From Mesorhizobium sp. M00.F.Ca.ET.216.01.1.1 (GTDB lineage Bacteria; Pseudomonadota; Alphaproteobacteria; Rhizobiales; Rhizobiaceae): a stretch of DNA of 64,000 bases. A program made the position numbers and the translations under genes. This document shows, in pieces, positions 58,018-64,000 of this stretch. The stretch spans positions 1-64,000 of the forward strand of contig NZ_SADR02000023.1 of NCBI RefSeq assembly GCF_004010325.2, given 5' to 3'. The notes under the pieces were generated by a model. It did no database searches, was not told the origin of the DNA, and was given only the letters and a program-made list of their open reading frames with translations. How positions within the stretch are numbered: the first letter of the stretch is position 1; every line of letters starts with the position of its first letter.

Positions 58018-58205
58018 ACGGAACACATTGGCGACGAGCAGGAGGCGAAGGCATGCTCAGGCGGTTGACAGTGTGGCGGCGCATTCGAAAGATGTTGTAC
58101 CACATCCTGAAGGTCCGGGCTGAGCGGCTCTGATCGCGTCCGCCCGGCGAACTCCCGCATGGGATCGGCATCATCGCTGCCATGCTAAATAGAGGGCCGC
58201 TTGGC

Positions 58206-58976
58206 ATGGGCATACTCGACAGATTTTCCTTGCAAGGACGTGTGGCGCTGATCACCGGAGGCGGGCGTGGGCTCGGCTTCGAGATTGCACGCGCCTTTGC
58301 CGAGGCCGGAGCCCATGTGGTTGTGACCGGACGCACCGCCGCAACACTCGACGCTGCCGTCGCCGCAATCGGCAAGGGCGGCGGGAGTGCGCAGGCGGCC
58401 GCCTTCGACGTAGCGGACATCAATGCGGGCCGCGCCGTGGTCGCGGATATCCGCGGCACTCGCGGCCGGCTCGATATCCTCGTCAACAATGTCGGCGCCC
58501 GCGACAGGAGGCCGCTTGCCGCGTTCGGCGATGACGAGATCCTGAACCTGATCCGGACGGATCTGCTGTCGGCGATCTCGCTCTCGCGTGATGCGGCGGA
58601 AATCATGAAGGCGCGAGGTCATGGCCGGTTGATCGCCGTCACCTCGATCGTCGGCGAGATGGCGCTTCCCGGCGATGCCGTCTATCCCGTCGCCAAGCAG
58701 GGATTGACCGGCCTGATGCGCAGCATGGCCGTCGAGTATGGCGTGCACGGGGTGACGAGCAATGCCATTGCTCCGGGAATGTTCGCAACCGAGACCAATG
58801 CCGCGTTGGCTGAAAATCCCGACGTGCTTGCCTTCGCCCGCCAGCGGGTTCCACTGCAGCGTTGGGGGTTGCCGGAGGAAATCGCGGGCGCCGCACTATT
58901 CCTTGCCAGCGACGCGGCTTCCTTCGTTAACGGGCATGTCCTAACCGTTGATGGCGGAATGTCCGCCCGCATGTGA
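58206..58976 (+). CDS. SDR family oxidoreductase
   Basis: A 256-residue short-chain dehydrogenase. TGGGRGLG (16-23) is the cofactor loop, NNVGAR replaces the usual NNAG, VTSIVGE carries the catalytic Ser, and YPVAKQG supplies Tyr and Lys. It ends VLTVDGGMSARM. The ATG at 58206 follows AGAGGG by 9 nt; an earlier in-frame ATG (58182) has no such site. A 188-bp gap separates it from the guanidine operon; nothing else is seen in that gap. It resembles gluconate 5-dehydrogenase-like SDRs. The substrate is unknown. Confidence 0.86.
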   Translation: MGILDRFSLQGRVALITGGGRGLGFEIARAFAEAGAHVVVTGRTAATLDAAVAAIGKGGGSAQAAAFDVADINAGRAVVADIRGTRGRLDILVNNVGARDRRPLAAFGDDEILNLIRTDLLSAISLSRDAAEIMKARGHGRLIAVTSIVGEMALPGDAVYPVAKQGLTGLMRSMAVEYGVHGVTSNAIAPGMFATETNAALAENPDVLAFARQRVPLQRWGLPEEIAGAALFLASDAASFVNGHVLTVDGGMSARM

Positions 58977-59005
58977 TGATTGCGCGAGCGGGCGAAGAAG
59001 GCCCG

Positions 59006-59443
59006 TCAGTGCGCCGTTTGCGAATGCTCACCGCCTGGCCGTGAAATGCCGCCCAGCGCTTCGCCTGCCCAGGCCGCCTCGCCATTCGCGGCGAGATCGC
59101 CCAGCGACACGATGCCGACCAGCCGCCGGTCGCGGTTCATGACCGGCATTCGCCGCAGCTTGAGGTCGCCCATGTTCTGAAGCACATCGTTTACTTCCTG
59201 GTCGTCGAAGCAGTATTTCACCTCCGCGCTCATCACATCCCGGATCTTGGTGTCCGGACCTCTGCCCTCCGCGACGCCGCGAACGGCGATGTCACGGTCA
59301 GTGATCATTCCGACCAGCTGATTGTTCTCAGCGACGGGCAGAACACCGGCATCGAGTTCGGCCATGGTCCGTGCCGCGTCCAGTAAGGTGTGATCCGGGC
59401 TTGCGATCCGGACATTCTGCGTCATGCAATCACCAACTCTCAT
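59006..59443 (-). CDS. CBS-domain protein
   Basis: A 145-residue protein made of a tandem CBS pair: CMTQNVRIASPDHTLLDAAR to DRDIAVRGVAEGRG, then VMSAEVKYCFDDQEVNDVLQ to LVGIVSLGDLAANG. CBS pairs bind adenosyl nucleotides and regulate partners or sense energy state. The ATG at 59443 follows GGGAGAAG. It is divergent from the following secreted-protein gene. A short Gly/Ser-rich tail ends the protein. The partner is unknown; small soluble CBS proteins of this kind are common in rhizobia. Confidence 0.88.
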   Translation of the reverse strand: MRVGDCMTQNVRIASPDHTLLDAARTMAELDAGVLPVAENNQLVGMITDRDIAVRGVAEGRGPDTKIRDVMSAEVKYCFDDQEVNDVLQNMGDLKLRRMPVMNRDRRLVGIVSLGDLAANGEAAWAGEALGGISRPGGEHSQTAH

Positions 59444-59667
59444 GATCTTCTCCCTGATTTGCGCGCTCCCCGCCGGATCAAGGAAGAATGAATGCCTGTC
59501 GGAAACGTTCCATCTTTCGACCAGCCGGGCTCTCGCTGAAGAACTTTGCGCCATCGTGCTGCAGCTTCGCGAATGGCCACATCCGTGATGGCCGGGAACC
59601 ATAGTTCGGCATAGTGGTTGTGTGGGCACGAGATGATCCTCCTTGAGCAAAACGGAAAGGAAAGATC

Positions 59668-60078
59668 ATGCGCATGCTGATGACAATTGCCGCCCTTTCG
59701 GGACTGGCGCTGGCGCCGCCGATCCACGCGCAAACCACCGGCCCGCAGCTTCCTCAAATGGTGCCCCCGGCACAGGAACCTCTGCCGGACCAGACCCAGC
59801 CTGATCAAGCCCAGCCTGATCAAGGTTTCACCGGTCAGAATTTCACAAGCGTGGCGATCGTCGCCGTCGAGGACCTGCCCGCCGAGGTCAAGGCACAAGC
59901 GGAGGCCGTGATCACCCAGACCAGCGCCGAAGATCTGCTTCGCCTGCAAAGTTCGATCGATGCGTCGCCACAAGCGCTATCGGCGCTGAGGGCGAACGGG
60001 CTCAACTCCTCGCAGGTTGTCGCAGCCAACATCGATGGCGATGGCATCCTGACGCTGATCATCCAGACAACGACGTGA
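59668..60078 (+). CDS. Secreted protein of unknown function with QPDQ repeats
   Basis: A 136-residue exported protein with signal peptide RMLMTIAALSGLALAPPIHA. A Pro/Gln-rich linker includes QTQPDQAQPDQ, encoded by a 15-bp tandem duplication (59795-59809 and 59810-59824). The C-terminal 80 residues are an alpha/beta domain (VAIVAVEDLPAEVKAQAEAV, LNSSQVVAANIDGDGILTLI) that I do not recognise. AAAGGAAAG precedes the start. It stands alone between CBS and nuoD-like genes. Confidence 0.72.
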   Translation: MRMLMTIAALSGLALAPPIHAQTTGPQLPQMVPPAQEPLPDQTQPDQAQPDQGFTGQNFTSVAIVAVEDLPAEVKAQAEAVITQTSAEDLLRLQSSIDASPQALSALRANGLNSSQVVAANIDGDGILTLIIQTTT

Positions 60079-60154
60079 TCGGCGGTTCGAGGCGTGGCCG
60101 ACCACCCGGCTCGGCCATGAAGAAAGCGAAACCGCCGTAGCGCGGAGGGCTAAC

Positions 60155-61345
60155 ATGGTCGAAACCGCCGTTCGCAACTTTACCCTCAACTTCGGACCGC
60201 AGCACCCTTCTGCTCACGGCGTCCTGCGGCTGGTGCTCGAACTGGACGGCGAGATCGTCGACCGCGCCGATCCCCATATCGGTCTACTCCACCGCGGCAC
60301 GGAAAAACTCATCGAGTACAAGAATTATCTGCAGGCTTTGCCCTATTTCGACCGGCTCGACTACGTGGCACCGATGAACCAGGAGCACGCGTTCTGCCTC
60401 GCCGCAGAGAGGCTGCTCAAAATATCGGTTCCCAGGCGCGGACAGCTCATCCGTGTCCTCTTTTGCGAAATCGGCCGACTCCTGTCGCATCTCCTCAATG
60501 TCACGACACAGGCCATGGATATTGGCGCACTGACACCGCCGCTTTGGGGTTTTGCGGAGCGCGAGAAGCTCATGGTTTTCTACGAGCGCGCCTCCGGCGC
60601 CCGCATGCATGCGAATTATTTCAGGGTTGGCGGCGTGCATCAGGACCTGCCGCCGAAGCTTCTGGACGACATCTGGGATTTCTGCGACCCGTTCCTCAAG
60701 GTCTGTGATAACCTCGAGGACCTGCTCACCGAGAACCGCATCTTCAAGCAGCGCAATGTCGATGTCGGCGTGATCGGCCTCGATGACGCGTGGGCCTGGG
60801 GCTTCTCCGGCCCCATGGTGCGCGGATCGGGGGCGCCATGGGATTTGCGCAAGGCACAGCCGTACGAATGTTACCCCGAGATGGATTTCGACATTCCGAT
60901 CGGCAAGAACGGCGACTGCTATGACCGCTATCTCGTGCGCATGGAGGAAATGCGCCAGTCGGTGCGCATCATGAGGCAATGCCTGGAGAAATTGCGGTCG
61001 CCGGAAGGCCAGGGGCCGGTGGCAATTCCGAACCAGAAGATCACGCCGCCGTCGCGCGCGACGATGAAGCGCTCGATGGAAGCGACCATCCACCATTTCA
61101 AACTCTATACCGAGGGTGTTCGTGTCCCCGCCGGAGAGGTCTACGCCGCCGTCGAGGCGCCAAAGGGGGAATTCGGCGTCTATCTGGTTTCGAACGGCAG
61201 CAATACTCCCTATCGATGCAAGATACGCGCGCCGTCCTTTGCCCACTTGCAGGCGATGGATTTTATGTCCCGGGGGCACATGATCGCCGATGTCGCCGCG
61301 ATCATCGGCTCGCTTGATATCGTGTTCGGCGAGATCGACCGCTGA
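60155..61345 (+). CDS. nuoD: NADH-quinone oxidoreductase subunit D (orphan copy)
   Basis: A 396-residue full-length NuoD, the 49-kDa-type subunit that with NuoB forms the quinone site of complex I. It begins TLNFGPQHPSAHGVLRLVLE and has HIGLLHRGTEKLIEYKNYLQ, LLSHLLNVTTQAMDIGALTP and GEFGVYLVSNGSNTPYRCKI, with the His and Tyr quinone-pocket residues in place. No other nuo genes are nearby, so it is not in the complex I operon. It could be a spare copy for alternative complex I or a paralogue. The CGGAGGG upstream supports the ATG at 60155. Confidence 0.93.
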   Translation: MVETAVRNFTLNFGPQHPSAHGVLRLVLELDGEIVDRADPHIGLLHRGTEKLIEYKNYLQALPYFDRLDYVAPMNQEHAFCLAAERLLKISVPRRGQLIRVLFCEIGRLLSHLLNVTTQAMDIGALTPPLWGFAEREKLMVFYERASGARMHANYFRVGGVHQDLPPKLLDDIWDFCDPFLKVCDNLEDLLTENRIFKQRNVDVGVIGLDDAWAWGFSGPMVRGSGAPWDLRKAQPYECYPEMDFDIPIGKNGDCYDRYLVRMEEMRQSVRIMRQCLEKLRSPEGQGPVAIPNQKITPPSRATMKRSMEATIHHFKLYTEGVRVPAGEVYAAVEAPKGEFGVYLVSNGSNTPYRCKIRAPSFAHLQAMDFMSRGHMIADVAAIIGSLDIVFGEIDR

Positions 61346-61362
61346 CGCTGACCGAGAGCGAG

Positions 61363-62115
61363 TCAGATTTCAAGCAGGGCGTAGGGTCGGCCGGTCGGCT
61401 TCGTCACGTGCATGGCGACGTTGTACACCGGGGCGCCGCCCGGCGTGCGGCCTTCATAGACACCGCGATGCGCATGGCCATGCACGACCGCGCTGACCTG
61501 GAAACGATCGATCGTCTCGGCCAGGCGCGACGAGCCCAGAAATGGAAAAATCTCCAACGGCTCGCCAGCGACCGTCTCGACTATCGGAGCGTAGTGTAGG
61601 ACGACGAGCGTACGTGCGGTGCGGACCTGCCGCATCGCGTTCTCGAGCCGCATCGACTCGCTGATGCTTTCGGCGACCATGGCCTTGATCGCCGGCTCGC
61701 CGAAGGAGCCGAGCATGCGTGGTCCAAAACCGCCTATGAATCCCTTCACTCCGACAAAGCCGATATCCCTGATTTCCGCCGTTTGGCCGTCGAGGAGATG
61801 GATGCCGGCCTGCCGAAGTATGGCGATAACGTCGTCGACCGCACCGGATTCATAATCGTGGTTGCCGAGCACGGCGACAACCGGGATCGCGCAGGCACGC
61901 AAATCCTCGGCAAGGATTTCGGCTTCATGGGGCTTGCCGAGATTGGTGAGATCCCCGGCGAGCACGAAGATGTCCGCTTCGCGCGAGACCTCGGCGAAGA
62001 GATCGCGACAGGCGCCTTGGGCGTCTTCCCTCACATGCAGGTCGCCGACAGCCGCAATCCTGACGGCACCGTCGCTCCCGGTCCTTGCCGTGCCTGCTTT
62101 GCCCTCCTCAACCAT
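61363..62115 (-). CDS. Calcineurin-like metallophosphoesterase
   Basis: A 250-residue dinuclear metallophosphoesterase. The metal-ligand series is complete: AAVGDLHVRED (D-x-H), VLAGDLTNLG (GD), VLGNHDYESG (GNHD), VLHYAPIVET and VHGHAHRGVYEG (GHxH). The ATG at 62115 follows GGGAGAG by 7 nt, overlapping the last 8 bp of the nucleotidyltransferase gene upstream. The coupling suggests linked functions. Substrate (nucleotide, phosphodiester or phosphoprotein) is not predictable. Confidence 0.88.
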   Translation of the reverse strand: MVEEGKAGTARTGSDGAVRIAAVGDLHVREDAQGACRDLFAEVSREADIFVLAGDLTNLGKPHEAEILAEDLRACAIPVVAVLGNHDYESGAVDDVIAILRQAGIHLLDGQTAEIRDIGFVGVKGFIGGFGPRMLGSFGEPAIKAMVAESISESMRLENAMRQVRTARTLVVLHYAPIVETVAGEPLEIFPFLGSSRLAETIDRFQVSAVVHGHAHRGVYEGRTPGGAPVYNVAMHVTKPTGRPYALLEI

Positions 62116-62920
62116 CGCGAAACTCTCCCGCTCCGCCGACGCCGGCAAAGCCCCATTCCTTGACGTCGATCTCGTAGTCGGTCTGCGAAAGCAGCCGTCC
62201 GCGGCAGATTTTCATCCGGGGAGCAGGCAGCTCCCTTTGCTTTGCGAGCCTGTCGAGAAGTTCGTCGAGCAGCCAGGCGGGAACACGATCGCGCTCGCTC
62301 GGATAGATCCATCGGAAATTCAGGATATGCATCAGCAGCATCTCCCAGTGCACTTCCAGGTAGGAAAGCAGCCGGTGCCAGTCGATCTGATCTTGCACCT
62401 TGAGGATGGTGTGAGCGATGTCGGCGCCGTCGTGGCGGCCTCGGTCCTGGATGAAGCATTTGGACCAGATTAGCTCTGTCGGACCGATGATCCTTACTTG
62501 GCTGCCCAGGAGCTCGATTTGCCGGGCATGCTCCAGCCACCCGTCGGTGACAGGCATGGTGCCGTTGGCTGAAGCGAATATGACATCAAAGAAGTGCGTG
62601 CCCTTGAAGACCTTCCCAAGCCATCGGTCGTCCTCGACCTCGACCGTATAGCCGGCCTGCTTGAAATGCGCGAGGATGCGGGCGTAGTCGCCGGCCTTGC
62701 AGAAAACGTCGAGATCCTTCGTCTGCCGTGTGACGCCCGTATAAGCGGCCAAGGCGTAGGTGCCGGCAACAAGAAAGGGGATGTCCGTCGCGGCGAGTTC
62801 GCGGATCGCCTCGGTGTAGAAGACCTCCGCTTCAGCATACTGGAGCGTCGGCGCTGCTTTTGGATTGATCGTCGGAACGGATGCCGGGATGGCGCCTTCC
62901 GATGTAGGATCGTTGGTCAT
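62108..62920 (-). CDS. Nucleotidyltransferase-fold protein
   Basis: A 270-residue protein. IPFLVAGTYALAAYTGVTRQ followed by TKDLDVFC carries the two features of the polymerase-beta/AbiEii-like fold: a G-T/S loop and a D-x-D metal pair (DLD near 92-94), with a third acidic residue likely in HFFDVIFASANG. The C-terminal half is helical (LILKVQDQIDWHRLLSYLEV). The ATG at 62920 follows GGAG by about 10 nt. Its stop overlaps the metallophosphoesterase gene, so a transferase and a phosphoesterase are made together, which could write and erase a nucleotide modification; no target is known. Confidence 0.78.
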   Translation of the reverse strand: MTNDPTSEGAIPASVPTINPKAAPTLQYAEAEVFYTEAIRELAATDIPFLVAGTYALAAYTGVTRQTKDLDVFCKAGDYARILAHFKQAGYTVEVEDDRWLGKVFKGTHFFDVIFASANGTMPVTDGWLEHARQIELLGSQVRIIGPTELIWSKCFIQDRGRHDGADIAHTILKVQDQIDWHRLLSYLEVHWEMLLMHILNFRWIYPSERDRVPAWLLDELLDRLAKQRELPAPRMKICRGRLLSQTDYEIDVKEWGFAGVGGAGEFRDG

Positions 62921-63114
62921 GAAACCGTGGCTCCGAGGCCCCGCAAACCTGCAGTTGTCCGTCCTTAACAAAGACACCACCGCATGGTTCCCGTTGCCGC
63001 CTGCCGACATTGCGCAACGCATCGTTTTGCCGGAAGGACAAGAAGTCCGAGGGCGGAGCCTTCCCGTCGCTGGCGAGTTTAAGATGCGGGAGAACCGCCT
63101 GATGGAGGGTGATC

Positions 63115-63399
63115 ATGGAGGATGCGCGCAAGGCGATACGGGTGAACATCACCGGAAGGGTGCAAGGCGTCTCCTTTCGCATATGGACACAGACCGAGGC
63201 CGAAAAGCTCGGCCTTGCCGGATGGGTCCGCAACGAAGATGACGGATCTGTAACGGCGCTGATCGTCGGCGCCGGGAGTGCGGTTTCGACGATGATGACC
63301 CGGTTGTGGAAAGGGCCGATCGGGGCATCGGTCGCAAGCGTGACATCCCAGGACATCGACCCCGGCCAGAAGCCGGACGGATTCAGGATCATCGGCTGA
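63115..63399 (+). CDS. Acylphosphatase
   Basis: A 94-residue acylphosphatase hydrolysing carboxyl-phosphate bonds. Active-site motifs are ITGRVQGVSFRIWTQTEAEK, with the phosphate-binding loop and catalytic Arg (VQGVxFR), and GLAGWVRNEDDGSV, with the catalytic Asn. It ends DGFRIIG. The ATG at 63115 follows GGAGGG by 5 nt. It is divergent from the nucleotidyltransferase gene and upstream of a broken HAD-like gene. Confidence 0.94.
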   Translation: MEDARKAIRVNITGRVQGVSFRIWTQTEAEKLGLAGWVRNEDDGSVTALIVGAGSAVSTMMTRLWKGPIGASVASVTSQDIDPGQKPDGFRIIG

Positions 63400-63437
63400 C
63401 CCGTGATCCCCTGTCTTCGGTCACCTGCCTTCGGTCA

Positions 63438-63771
63438 CCGGGGAACAAACGCAAGCGTCACATCCGCAAATATGCCGAGGGTGATCTCGGCGACAACAGT
63501 TTCTATTTCCGCGGCGCTGACGGCGCGCTCAACCTGAAAGCTCAGAATCTGATGATGTTCCCTTCATATCGCCGAGGGGATAGACGACCGTACCTGGGAG
63601 CATCATTTGCGCGCGGGCGACTATTCCGCCTGGTTCCGCAATCAGATCAAGGACAATGAACTCGCCAACGAGGCCGCCGGTATCGAGGAGGACGCCAGCC
63701 TTGACGCGGGCGAAAGCCGAGCCGCCATCGCGGAATTCGTGCATCGCCGCTACACCGCACCTGCTGGTTGA
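63438..63771 (+). pseudogene. Remnant of a HAD-family phosphatase-like gene (frameshifted, 5' truncated)
   Basis: Two overlapping frames reconstruct the C-terminal about 110 residues of one protein. The first gives KYAEGDLGDNSFYFRGADGA then LNLKAQNLMMF; after a one-base shift in the CCC at about 63559 the second gives LHIAEGIDDRTWEHHLRAGD, then YSAWFRNQIKDNELANEAAG, ending TAPAG at TGA 63769-63771. I recall this continuous string from rhizobial HAD-like phosphatases. The N-terminal catalytic part is missing upstream, where acylphosphatase sits. It is therefore a decayed tail, inactive on this copy. Confidence 0.6.
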
Positions 63772-63886
63772 ATCCGGACTTATCTGAGGTATACTGGTCG
63801 GTGCGTTCACAATTTGCGGACGTAACGGAACCCGGATATGCAACCAGCGTTCGCCCTCTGAGTTGATAGCTCAAATGGAGGCTCAA

Positions 63887-64000
63887 ATGCGTGCCATGAA
63901 CATCATTACTCTGATCCTGATCATCCTCGGCGGGCTGAACTGGCTGTCCGTCGGGCTCGCGGGCTATGATGTTGCCGCCGGAATCTTCGGTGGCGCAGGC
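63887..64000 (+). CDS. DUF378 family small membrane protein (5' part, cut by window edge)
   Basis: The first 38 residues, MRAMNIITLILIILGGLNWL then SVGLAGYDVAAGIFGG, match the start of DUF378 proteins: a hydrophobic helix with the GGLNWL motif, small and of unknown function. GGAG lies about 7 nt before the ATG at 63887; an ATG at 63896 is also possible. The gene continues beyond the window. Confidence 0.85.
   Translation, partial: MRAMNIITLILIILGGLNWLSVGLAGYDVAAGIFGGAG

Overview
The window looks like chromosomal DNA of a rhizobial alphaproteobacterium, most likely Mesorhizobium or a close relative. The evidence is a uniformly GC-rich sequence, dense and often translationally coupled operons, a soxBDAG sarcosine oxidase operon, DUF992 secreted proteins, an S21 protein of rhizobial type, and GC-rich intergenic repeats typical of the group. 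The genus is inferred from recalled protein similarity; no database search was possible.

Layout. 1-177: tail of an ISAs1-like transposase. 227-1777: CPA1 Na+/H+ antiporter. 1877-13538: a nine-gene minus-strand cluster (amidohydrolase, APC permease, glutamine-synthetase-like ligase, aldehyde dehydrogenase, Fe-alcohol dehydrogenase and a four-gene polyamine-type ABC transporter) with a divergent RpiR regulator. It reads as a gamma-glutamylation pathway for an amine or amino-alcohol. 13706-17997: RND efflux pair. 18001-23557: acyl-CoA cluster (oxidoreductase, acyl-CoA dehydrogenase, SDR, MaoC, APH-type kinase, TetR). 23653-24000: a small secreted protein whose promoter carries palindromes matching a half-site in the TetR promoter. 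24454-29629: soxBDAG. 29905-34000: SDR, SET-domain protein, rpsU, TPR protein and two DUF992 paralogues. 34012-35448: MFS exporter behind a SoxR-like operator/promoter. 35445-39347: coaBC carrying an N-terminal FitA-type DNA-binding domain, ubiB, ubiE. 39461-50305: nucleoside salvage (add, upp, deoA, PNP, cdd) with a BMP-type nucleoside ABC transporter. 50606-51799: two small membrane proteins. 52192-52281: tRNA-Ser(GGA). 52410-58017: a guanidine-responsive operon. 58206-64000: SDR, CBS protein, secreted protein, orphan nuoD, phosphoesterase, nucleotidyltransferase, acylphosphatase, a broken HAD phosphatase and the start of a DUF378 protein.

The most striking system is 52410-58017. A sigma-54-type -24/-12 element predicts a transcript beginning at the first helix of a guanidine-I (ykkC) riboswitch. 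The riboswitch precedes an ABC importer (binding protein, permease, ATPase), a ureohydrolase of the Ni-dependent guanidine hydrolase type, a histidine-rich protein and a HupE/UreJ nickel permease. Together they make a self-contained module for guanidine uptake, hydrolysis to urea and ammonia, and nickel supply, probably under nitrogen control. It has a His-rich protein plus HupE where the cyanobacterial system, as I recall it, uses HypA/HypB-like maturation proteins.

Other unusual points are the RHH-CoaBC fusion with a FitA-like half-site on its own -10 element, the possible TetR regulon, the SoxR-like box and several intergenic repeat families.
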